In this document: piece after piece, positions 6,296-11,629 of the stretch | Layout of the letters: the number at the start of each line of letters is the position of its first letter | Position numbering within the stretch: the stretch's first letter is position 1 | Origin: Methanosarcinales archaeon | Lineage (GTDB): Archaea > Halobacteriota > Methanosarcinia > Methanosarcinales > Methanogasteraceae | Reading direction: 5' to 3' | NCBI GenBank assembly: GCA_030606635.1 | Contig: JAUWGA010000039.1 | Coordinates: 1 to 11,629 of the forward strand | Length of the DNA: 11,629 nucleotides | Program-made: the position numbers and the translations under genes | Notes under the pieces: generated by a model | What the model saw: the letters and a program-made list of their open reading frames with translations, nothing else | Database searches by the model: none | Told to the model about the DNA's origin: nothing

Positions 6296-7396
6296 ATGCT
6301 TGAAGATATCAAGAATCTGTTCGATCAGTATTCTCTCGGCATTTCAACAGCCGAGCTGGTCACGTTCTTCTTAATCATATTTTTCACCCTTGCCTTGCGC
6401 AAACTTGCACTGTACCTCTTCGAGAAGAAACTGGCGGAGCTTGCCAAAAAGACAAAGACCGAGATCGATGACCTGCTCGTAGCCGCATTCAAATCCCCTC
6501 TCGGTTACCTTATCATAGTATGCGGAATTTATGTTGCCGTAGCTTCGCTTAATCTGCCCGAACAGATTGGAATCTTTGATATCGCATGGGTCCTTTATTC
6601 GTTCTTCACGCTCGCATTCGCATTCGTTGCGCTCCTGCTCCTGCTCAACCTGATCGATGTCGTTGCCCATTACCTCTATCAGGTGACCATGAAGACAGAG
6701 ACGAAACTCGATGAGCAACTGGTGCCGCTTGTTATAAAGACTCTCAAAGTCGTTGTGGTGACGCTTACAGTCCTCTTCCTGATGCAGAATCTCGGCTGGA
6801 ATGTCACATCGCTCCTGGCAGGTCTCGGCATCGGCGGGCTTGCGCTTGCTCTGGCAGCGCAGGACACCGTGAGTAACATCTTCGGATCGGTCACGGTCTT
6901 CTCGGATCGGTCGTTTCATATCGGCGACTGGGTGCGGGTCGGGGATGTGGAGGGGACTGTGGAGGATGTAGGGATTCGGTCCACACGGATACGCAGGTTC
7001 GATCAGGCACTCGTGACCGTACCGAATAGCAGGTTCATCAAATCCGAGATCGTGAACTTCACCAGGATGAAGAAACGGAGGATAAAATTCAATCTCGGGG
7101 TCTCTTATAAAACGAGCAGGAAACAGATGGAAGAGGTGGTCGAGGGGATCAACCGGATCATAAAAGAAGATTCCGGTTTCGATCACAACTTCCACATGGT
7201 TCATTTCACCGAGTTCGGCGCGTATTCGCTTGATATCTTCATCTACTGTTTCACAAAGACAACCGTGTGGAACGAGTTTCTTGCGGTTCGTGAGCGGTTC
7301 AACCTGAAGATCATGCAGCTCCTTGAGGAACTGGGTGTTGAGATCGCGTACCCATCGCAGACGATCTTTGTGGAGGGGACCGAGGAAACAGAGTAG
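6296..7396 (+). CDS. mscS: MscS-family mechanosensitive ion channel
   Basis: The 366-residue inner-membrane protein should open under membrane tension and release solutes at hypo-osmotic shock. Hydrophobic helices lie at about 17-42, 68-88, 94-127 and 142-165. The pore helix follows at 173-198, with the small-residue pattern LLAGLGIGGLALALAAQD and then NIFGS, the signature of MscS TM3. The beta domain (FHIGDWVRVGD at 207-217, then VGIRSTRIRRFDQALVTVPNS) and a cytoplasmic alpha-beta vestibule complete the family fold. E. coli MscS has 286 residues and three membrane helices, so this one has an extra N-terminal helix or two, as in many archaeal homologues. It sits 36 bp after the winged-helix gene and 8 bp before the DUF98 gene. 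Confidence 0.95.
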   Translation: MLEDIKNLFDQYSLGISTAELVTFFLIIFFTLALRKLALYLFEKKLAELAKKTKTEIDDLLVAAFKSPLGYLIIVCGIYVAVASLNLPEQIGIFDIAWVLYSFFTLAFAFVALLLLLNLIDVVAHYLYQVTMKTETKLDEQLVPLVIKTLKVVVVTLTVLFLMQNLGWNVTSLLAGLGIGGLALALAAQDTVSNIFGSVTVFSDRSFHIGDWVRVGDVEGTVEDVGIRSTRIRRFDQALVTVPNSRFIKSEIVNFTRMKKRRIKFNLGVSYKTSRKQMEEVVEGINRIIKEDSGFDHNFHMVHFTEFGAYSLDIFIYCFTKTTVWNEFLAVRERFNLKIMQLLEELGVEIAYPSQTIFVEGTEETE

Positions 7397-7404
7397 AGGA
7401 TACA

Positions 7405-7917
7405 ATGGACGTCACCGACCGCTTATACAAACTCGATCTTCCGACCTGCCTTCGCATCTGCGCAGGCACCGACGGCTCGGTCACCCACCTGCTCGAACTG
7501 ATGACAAAGAAGCATGTCAGCGTCGAGACAGAGCAGCAGCACATCACTAGAGCAGATGATGAGATCGCCAGACTGCTCGATATACCTGTGGGCGAGCAGG
7601 TCAATGAGCGCACCGTCCTTTTGCGTGCCGGGGATGTGGCGTATGTCTATGCCAGATCGTTAGCCCCGATCAGGCAGATGCCAGAGGGCATGGAAGAGGA
7701 CTTGATGCGTGCGGACATCCCGATCGGGCGCATCATGCAGAAGCACAACATCGAGTCAAGGAGGGAGATCGTGGAGATCGGAGTTCTGAATCTGAAGAGC
7801 AGCGCATTTGGCAAGGATTGTACGGTGCTCTCGAGGATATACCGGATCATCCACGACAAAAAGACCCTGATCTGGATCAATGAGATGTTCCCGCTCGATG
7901 ACCGGTGGAACGTGTGA
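7405..7917 (+). CDS. Chorismate-lyase-like protein (DUF98 family)
   Basis: The 170-residue cytoplasmic protein belongs to the DUF98 (PF01947) group in the chorismate lyase superfamily. Bacterial UbiC splits chorismate into 4-hydroxybenzoate and pyruvate. Archaeal relatives are proposed to supply 4-hydroxybenzoate for methanopterin synthesis. Visible features are GSVTHLLE at 24-31, R69 and R84 (in YARS), which keep the 15-residue spacing of UbiC R76 and R91, PIG at 106-108, and E160 in INEMFP, which matches the UbiC glutamate E155. GAGGA lies five bases before the ATG and overlaps the mscS stop region, so translation after mscS is well supported. The last 41 bp overlap the convergent ADP-ribosylglycohydrolase gene. 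The exact reaction is inferred from the family. Confidence 0.75.
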   Translation: MDVTDRLYKLDLPTCLRICAGTDGSVTHLLELMTKKHVSVETEQQHITRADDEIARLLDIPVGEQVNERTVLLRAGDVAYVYARSLAPIRQMPEGMEEDLMRADIPIGRIMQKHNIESRREIVEIGVLNLKSSAFGKDCTVLSRIYRIIHDKKTLIWINEMFPLDDRWNV

Positions 7918-8767
7918 AGCGTGAAACGCATCTCCACGACTCCATGATCATCGCCTCTGGTTGACCCCTGCATGCATCGATCCAGTCGCGGGGAATCGGC
8001 GACATGCTGCCTATGATCGCGCCTGCCATGCCCGCGATGGTGTCGGCGTCGCCACCAAGATTCACTGCGGCAAGAACCGCACTCCGGAAATCGTGATGCT
8101 TCGAGATGATCGCAAAGACCGCGGGCACAGCTTCCTCAGTCTCGATCCCGCATCCGGTGATATCGATGGCGTCTTCGAGCGATCTCTGCGATGCAAGCGA
8201 GACCACCTCCAGGATAAGGGATGCGAGATCGCCTGATACTTCGCGGGCGCCATGCACGCCAGCGCGTATGACCGTTTCGATATCCGCGCCAGCAATCGCT
8301 TTGGACACGGCGCACGCAACCGCACATGCGCCAGCGATCGCAACCGGTGCACCGTGCGTCGCAAGCGAGGATTCGATGGCGTTTGGGATGACCCGATCCG
8401 CGGGAAATAGCCATGCGATCGCAGGAGCACGCATTGCCGCGCCATCGGTCGTTCCTGTGGTCGGTGTGAAATCAGGATCATCTGCAAGTCCGAATAGTGC
8501 TTGAGCCGTGGTCGGCCCCATTCGCGGTATGCGCGCACGGTTCCGAAGGAAGGTCTGTGCGATATGCCGGCGATCCGCCCGCCCGGTCTCGCAGATCGAC
8601 CGCACAACGAGATGCGTCATGATCGTGTCGTCGGTGATCGATGGCGGGCTTATGAAACCTGTGATGGAGTGGTGCTGCATTGCGATCTCTTCACGGGTGA
8701 GCCCCTCAACAGGCTCGCCGAGCATGTCGCCGATTGCCTGCCCGTACATCGAGTTCAATATTTTCAT
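7877..8767 (-). CDS. ADP-ribosylglycohydrolase (DraG/ARH) family protein
   Basis: Members of this fold use two metal ions to remove ADP-ribose from proteins or to cleave related N-glycosidic bonds; the substrate here is unknown. The 296 residues are all-helical as expected. Metal ligands are visible: GDMLGE at 13-18, TDDT at 45-48 (first site) and GGDADT at 238-243 (second site). The set looks complete, so the enzyme is probably active. The ATG at 8767 puts the MYGQAIGD motif at residue 7, as in relatives; a start at M7 (8749) is possible because ATTTTATT lies about 24 bp ahead of it. The C-terminal tail of about 20 residues, rich in Arg, Ser and His, overlaps the end of the DUF98 gene and may be a lineage addition. 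A 12-bp inverted repeat begins 11 bp upstream of the start and may regulate it. Confidence 0.93.
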   Translation of the reverse strand: MKILNSMYGQAIGDMLGEPVEGLTREEIAMQHHSITGFISPPSITDDTIMTHLVVRSICETGRADRRHIAQTFLRNRARIPRMGPTTAQALFGLADDPDFTPTTGTTDGAAMRAPAIAWLFPADRVIPNAIESSLATHGAPVAIAGACAVACAVSKAIAGADIETVIRAGVHGAREVSGDLASLILEVVSLASQRSLEDAIDITGCGIETEEAVPAVFAIISKHHDFRSAVLAAVNLGGDADTIAGMAGAIIGSMSPIPRDWIDACRGQPEAMIMESWRCVSRFTRSTGHRAGTSH

Positions 8768-8778
8768 GAATAAAATGG

Positions 8779-8858
8779 TGACGTTGGTTTGTAACCCACA
8801 TCTTATGACGGGATGCTTGTGTGTTGGTTCTCAACACAGCAGTGGAAAACCAACGTCA
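8779..8858. repeat. Inverted repeat (12-bp arms) with inner hairpin upstream of the ADP-ribosylglycohydrolase gene
   Basis: TGACGTTGGTTT at 8779-8790 is repeated in perfect inverse at 8847-8858, with 56 bases between. Inside, TGTGTTG at 8820-8826 pairs with CAACACA at 8832-8838 around a 5-base loop. The TTGGTT core thus occurs three times. It could be an operator for the adjacent minus-strand gene, a small RNA fold, or a miniature mobile element of about 80 bp. No target-site duplication is evident at its ends. Confidence 0.6.
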
Positions 8859-8921
8859 TCAGATTTGGCGCATAGCTCCAATATAACCTTTGTGGTCGAA
8901 GAAAAACGCTATCAGTCGGAC

Positions 8922-8946
8922 GTTTTTTTTTAAAAAACTTTTTTGT
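8922..8946. terminator. T-rich/A-rich tract, probable bidirectional archaeal terminator
   Basis: A run of nine T, then six A, then six T (on plus) lies between the ADP-ribosylglycohydrolase gene and the integrase operon. Archaeal RNA polymerase stops at T runs. Read on minus, the T6 from 8932-8937 would end the integrase transcript, some 280 bp after its stop codon. It also marks the edge of the AT-rich island. Confidence 0.4.
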
Positions 8947-8955
8947 GATGTCGCT

Positions 8956-8972
8956 TGATAACGGTTTTTAGA
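8956..8972 (+). repeat. Direct repeat, left copy (candidate att core)
   Basis: TGATAACGGTTTTTAGA. It matches 11600-11615 except for one extra G. Both copies are preceded by TTTTTG some 13-18 bases upstream, so similarity may extend beyond the core. Confidence 0.5.
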
Positions 8973-9021
8973 ATCGATGTATTAACTCATAAATCATGCT
9001 ATATTTTAATCAGATCATGAA

Positions 9022-9059
9022 CTGTAAACCAGTTATGCACCCCCAATACTGGATTACAG
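9022..9059. repeat. Inverted repeat with 12-bp arms
   Basis: CTGTAAACCAGT at 9022-9033 and ACTGGATTACAG at 9048-9059 pair at 11 of 12 positions around a 14-base loop. The spacing suits either an RNA hairpin or a protein-bound DNA site. It lies 20-30 bp downstream of a plus-strand TATA-like sequence. Confidence 0.65.
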
Positions 9060-9093
9060 GGTTAATATCCCTTTAACCACTTTCATGTATAGT

Positions 9094-9111
9094 CTGCATG
9101 ACTTCATGCAG
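9094..9111. repeat. Perfect 8-bp palindromic pair CTGCATGA-CT-TCATGCAG
   Basis: The half-site TGCATGA points inward to a 2-base spacer. The same half-site, in the opposite arrangement, forms the 33-bp repeats at the other end of the island (11454-11553). Shared sites at both ends suggest one binding protein. Confidence 0.7.
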
Positions 9112-9215
9112 GGTCTACATACAGCGCGTCGGGGTGCGCTCTCCCCCACTACCTACCCACTACTTAAAACCGCAATCAGCAGGCGTACATGCCAGTGCAT
9201 GAACGTGGTGCATGA

Positions 9216-11105
9216 TCATTCATTATCGAAGATGCGCGTCACTATCTCATTGTAGGTTAGACTTCCTTCATACATCGGTGGAATTTTAAGGGTAGTCGAG
9301 ACCGCTTTATAGTTTGCGTTTGCAGTACCGCGTTCATCGCCAGTCCAATCTTTGAAAGCTAAATCCCCTCTCAGTGTCTTTAACATCAGCGTATAATAGG
9401 AGTTCCTGAATGTCATCGGTTCAATTGTTACATCCACTCCTGCTATTTTAGATACGCCTTCAAGGAGTGTGCCGCGCCACGAATCAAGCGATAAATAGCT
9501 CGCTGTATTGGTGGGTGTTCTGGACATACCGAGAAGGGCGCAACGGTCGAATACATAGTCAGTATCTTTTACATTCTTATGCTTCGTATCGTTCCTATAT
9601 GCAACAATCTGGTTGCGCAATTTCCTTGAAATACGTAGAAAGTCATTATCAGGTATTTCTTTGTGTCCAGAAACAACACTCTTCAGTGAAAATAACCCCC
9701 TTTTCTCATCTTCTTCTGTATTCACCAGATCTAACCAGTACACTGATTTACCATCTGTGGTCTGCGCATCCTTTTTGTCGGTACGGAAATGCCCCCACCG
9801 GATTGCTTTGAGAAATGTATATCGAAGACCGGTTTCACGAGATATGCGTAGGCAAATTTCGAGCAGTGGCAGGTCTTTATTTATGGCAGGGATTTTAGAT
9901 GCTTTTACAGTGTGGAGCTTCCCATATATCTTGCTCATATCGCCGCTAACCGCTATAACCTTACTCCTTGATAATGCCACATCCAGATTGAATGCTTCTC
10001 TTGGCAGGTCTTTCTCTGAGGCAGGAGGTTTATATTTAGGTATTTTTCCAAGAGGTTGTAGATACTTGCACCTGTGTTTATTCACTTGGTCGTCTATGAG
10101 GTAATCACAGGTCTCTACGATCGTTGCGCCGTGAGCTTTCACTGTTTCCGTCCGGATACCTCTGATCTTTGCCATGTCAACGCGATAGGACTTGAACACA
10201 TCCACATCCACGTCAGATATGTCCATGCCGGTGGAATATAGGTACGCCAAAAATGTTCCAGCATGACCGAATTTTCTTATGTATGCTGCATTGGCTCCAT
10301 CACAATGCGATGCAAATTTCATGAAAAGTTCAGCTTGATCGATCAGATCGGGTGGAACTAACTCGCCTGCAGAACGAAGCTTATTAGCTTTAGCTTCTAA
10401 AGCTCTAAACTTTTTCGTTATGTACCAATACAGACCTTTAAGTATTATTGTTTCAGTGTCTTTCGCTCGTGCCATCCCCTCTTTATCATTCTCTTTAAGG
10501 GCTGCGCGTTTAGCACCTTTTACTTTCTCTAAGGCATCGGCTGCTTCTTCTGCGTATTTATCGACAATATCCTTAAGCTTACCCAATGCAACTTTATAAT
10601 GTGCTTCAAGTTCCAGTTTAGTCGTCTCATCCGCTGTTTTAGTGTCATGTTTAAAGTGTTCTTTGAGCATCTCGGGATATGCTTCAGAAAAATAGTTGCT
10701 GAATCTTTTAGACCCTACTAATGCCCACGTTGTCATTTTTAGCCCGTGGTCCGAAAGAATTTCAATCATATCCGACGGGAGGTTATTTTCTACATAGGAT
10801 GCGGTATAATGCGTATCCATTTCTTCAAACACAGTGCTTAGAGAAAAGTCGATGCAGGAAATTCCGGTGCCAGCCGATACTACCCCTGTACGTAGCGGTT
10901 CTACGGACCTATTAAGATCGGTTATAGTTGCGTTGAGAGTTTCGTTTGCGTCGGTTGACTTGATAAGATCCCCCCGCACCGATCTCAGATCCGCCCGAAT
11001 ATTTCGCATGTCTTCCCTCAATGCGTCAGCATCTTCGCGTGCAGTTACCAGTTGTCGCTCTGCATCTGCCAGCTGTTGTTTGTAGTATCCAATATCCTCT
11101 AACAT
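9216..11105 (-). CDS. Divergent tyrosine recombinase/integrase-like protein with coiled-coil N terminus
   Basis: The 629 residues are far longer than a typical integrase (300-400). Residues 1-70 form a heptad-rich coiled coil. Residues 85-245 are mostly helical and unassigned. Residues 250-345 resemble a SAM-like core-binding domain. Residues 410-605 carry the catalytic signature. Box I is TGLRYTFLKAIRW at 425-437 with R428. A beta-hairpin lysine is probably K482 or K475. Box II has R567 in MTFRNSYYT, then Y599 in ANANYKAV as candidate nucleophile, 32 residues after R567. The two usual box II histidines appear replaced, by M564 (HxxR motif) and D590 (LGH motif, nine before the Tyr). Tyrosine recombinases cut and rejoin DNA at specific sites, so this should move the island. 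GGGGGG precedes the ATG by 6 bases, and the upstream gene ends 11 bp before it. A degenerate or regulatory relative is the alternative. Confidence 0.65.
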   Translation of the reverse strand: MLEDIGYYKQQLADAERQLVTAREDADALREDMRNIRADLRSVRGDLIKSTDANETLNATITDLNRSVEPLRTGVVSAGTGISCIDFSLSTVFEEMDTHYTASYVENNLPSDMIEILSDHGLKMTTWALVGSKRFSNYFSEAYPEMLKEHFKHDTKTADETTKLELEAHYKVALGKLKDIVDKYAEEAADALEKVKGAKRAALKENDKEGMARAKDTETIILKGLYWYITKKFRALEAKANKLRSAGELVPPDLIDQAELFMKFASHCDGANAAYIRKFGHAGTFLAYLYSTGMDISDVDVDVFKSYRVDMAKIRGIRTETVKAHGATIVETCDYLIDDQVNKHRCKYLQPLGKIPKYKPPASEKDLPREAFNLDVALSRSKVIAVSGDMSKIYGKLHTVKASKIPAINKDLPLLEICLRISRETGLRYTFLKAIRWGHFRTDKKDAQTTDGKSVYWLDLVNTEEDEKRGLFSLKSVVSGHKEIPDNDFLRISRKLRNQIVAYRNDTKHKNVKDTDYVFDRCALLGMSRTPTNTASYLSLDSWRGTLLEGVSKIAGVDVTIEPMTFRNSYYTLMLKTLRGDLAFKDWTGDERGTANANYKAVSTTLKIPPMYEGSLTYNEIVTRIFDNE

Positions 11106-11116
11106 AAAAATCCCCC

Positions 11117-11413
11117 CTATAATATTCGTTCACCGTGTTTAGGGCATCCGGTATAGATTGCATAACCTTCTTTTGGGTCATAAATACAAGGTAAGTCCAC
11201 GGTCTGGATTAAAAAGTCGTCTAACAGTCCTAATGGACTTTTATCAGTGACATCGATGATCTTTACGGACAAGTTGGCTTCCTTCGCAGACTTGACCAGG
11301 CAATCAGAATCAGGATCGCCACGTTTTATGAGTAGCAGATATTTGGCACCGTTTGCCAGGGCGTACCTCCATGCCCTTTCCCCGATCTCCGCTTCGATCA
11401 TTTCCGGATTCAT
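11117..11413 (-). CDS. Small protein, possibly thioredoxin/glutaredoxin-like, first gene of the integrase operon
   Basis: I do not recognise this 98-residue protein. Its order of elements suits a thioredoxin-like fold: strand YLLLIKR at 25-31, a loop and helix GDPDSDCLVKSAKEA, strand VKIIDV at 50-55, helix PLGLLDDFL, then VDLPCIYDP at 72-80 (Leu-Pro at the place of the cis-proline) and YAIYTG at 84-89. The usual CxxC is reduced to one cysteine, C38, so a binding role is as likely as redox chemistry. C76 and C90 are the other cysteines. It is the promoter-proximal gene: a TATA box lies 25 bp upstream of the ATG at 11413, implying a leaderless mRNA, and the recombinase follows after 11 bp. Its place suggests an accessory or regulatory factor of the element (inference). 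Confidence 0.65.
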   Translation of the reverse strand: MNPEMIEAEIGERAWRYALANGAKYLLLIKRGDPDSDCLVKSAKEANLSVKIIDVTDKSPLGLLDDFLIQTVDLPCIYDPKEGYAIYTGCPKHGERIL

Positions 11414-11433
11414 GATAATTTAGTACCATGGCT

Positions 11434-11443
11434 CATATATAAA
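11434..11443 (-). promoter_or_regulatory. TATA box for the integrase operon
   Basis: On the minus strand TTTATATATG matches the archaeal TATA consensus closely. Its centre is about 25 bp upstream of the ATG at 11413, so transcription probably starts at the start codon. The 33-bp repeat array begins 11 bp further upstream, where a regulator could help or block the TATA-binding protein and TFB. Confidence 0.7.
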
Positions 11444-11454
11444 CCTTGGTATGT

Positions 11455-11553
11455 CATGCAGATGCATGAAATTACTGATCGATGTTGCATGCAGATACAT
11501 GAAATTACTGATCAATGTTTCATGCAGATGCATGAAATTACTGATCGAGGTTT
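11455..11553. repeat. Three tandem 33-bp repeats with palindromic cores
   Basis: Units are 11455-11487, 11488-11520 and 11521-11553, with no bases between them and only a few differences (positions in unit 2 and at the end of unit 3). The core of units 1 and 3, counting one base before each, is TCATGCAGATGCATGA, that is two 7-bp half-sites facing away from a GA spacer. Unit 2 has a weaker version. The remaining half of the unit is ATTACTGATC plus about seven bases. A 33-bp period is close to three helical turns, so bound proteins would line up on one DNA face. A role as operator, recombinase accessory sites or replication iterons is inferred. Confidence 0.9.
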
Positions 11554-11599
11554 CATCTCACATTCCGCAGGTCGCCATCCATTTTTGCATAATTTCTAC

Positions 11600-11615
11600 T
11601 GATAACGTTTTTAGA
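11600..11615 (+). repeat. Direct repeat, right copy (candidate att core)
   Basis: TGATAACGTTTTTAGA, the right-hand partner of 8956-8972 in the same orientation, one base shorter. It lies 46 bp outside the 33-bp repeat array. Confidence 0.5.
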
Positions 11616-11629
11616 TATTCAAAAAATAT

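Larger units (their letters stand above)
8973..9215. other. Structured non-coding end of the island (hairpins, TGCATGA sites, plus-strand TATA)
   Basis: No convincing gene lies here. A TATA-like TATATTTTAA at 8999-9008 (plus) would start a transcript near 9028, at a strong inverted repeat (9022-9059). Further on, GGTTAA...TTAACC at 9060-9078, CTGCATGA/TCATGCAG at 9094-9111, and AGCGC/GCGCT at 9122-9139 are additional hairpin-forming pairs, followed by a C-rich stretch at 9140-9160. Two GTGCATGA copies 13 bp apart (9195-9202 and 9208-9215) abut the recombinase stop codon. The set could be a recombination or replication site, or a small antisense RNA. Confidence 0.4.
8956..11615. mobile_element. 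Candidate compact integrative element bounded by direct repeats
   Basis: TGATAACGGTTTTTAGA at 8956-8972 and TGATAACGTTTTTAGA at 11600-11615 are in the same orientation and differ by one base. Between them are a tyrosine-recombinase-like gene, a small co-transcribed gene, multiple TGCATGA palindromes at both ends, and hairpin-forming sequence. The region looks AT-richer than the housekeeping genes to the left. These are the parts expected of an integrated element, with the direct repeats as candidate attL/attR. This is an inference: no empty site was compared, the repeats are T-rich, and the right one is only 14 bp from the window edge, so the true boundary could be further out. Confidence 0.4.

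Noticed and set aside
6371..7405. 344-codon minus-strand open frame
   Set aside because: It is the shadow of mscS on the other strand, with no motif or start signal; mscS is certain.
8508..8933. 141-codon plus-strand open frame reaching the T-run
   Set aside because: It is mostly antisense to the ADP-ribosylglycohydrolase gene, and its tail runs through the inverted repeat; no coding features.
9017..9076. 19-codon open frame starting at ATG 9017 on plus
   Set aside because: It is too short, lies at or before the predicted transcription start, and overlaps the inverted repeat; it has no ribosome binding site.
11455..11553. CRISPR array
   Set aside because: The 33-bp units abut each other without spacers, and no cas gene is present.

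Overview
The window looks like a piece of an archaeal chromosome, most likely from a methanogen or anaerobic-methanotroph type of euryarchaeon. The basis is the archaeal-type S-adenosylmethionine synthetase, a chorismate-lyase-like DUF98 protein of the kind found in methanogens, archaeal TATA boxes placed about 25 bp before start codons (several transcripts look leaderless), and GGTGA/GAGGT-type ribosome binding sites. The lineage is an inference from gene content; no rRNA or tRNA gene was seen.

Layout. (1) 1-728, minus: a multi-pass membrane protein cut by the window edge, built from two copies of the same unit. (2) 729-1156: spacer with no recognisable gene. (3) 1157-3144: a convergent housekeeping pair, lysA (plus) and rpiA (minus), 2 bp apart. 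(4) 3160-4122, minus: remains of two toxin-antitoxin modules. In both, the antitoxin (RelB/Phd-like, HicB-like) is intact and the toxin (RelE, HicA) is broken by frameshift or truncation. (5) 4248-7917, plus: a tightly packed run of metK, a membrane-anchored winged-helix protein that overlaps metK by one base, an MscS-type mechanosensitive channel, and a DUF98 protein. (6) 7877-8767, minus: an ADP-ribosylglycohydrolase-family gene whose 3' end overlaps the DUF98 gene by 41 bp.

(7) About 8930-11620 is an AT-richer accessory island. It carries a two-gene minus-strand operon: a small thioredoxin-like protein, then a 629-residue divergent tyrosine-recombinase-like protein with a coiled-coil N terminus. 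The operon starts at a near-perfect TATA box. Just upstream lie three tandem 33-bp repeats, each built around TCATGCA-N2-TGCATGA. The same 7-bp half-site recurs in the opposite arrangement at the far end of the island, next to several hairpin-forming inverted repeats and a plus-strand TATA-like sequence. A 16/17-bp direct repeat (TGATAACG(G)TTTTTAGA) lies at both ends of the island. My reading, which is an inference, is a compact integrative element of about 2.65 kb with its recombinase, operator or recombination repeats and candidate attachment-site repeats. It is the most novel part of the window.
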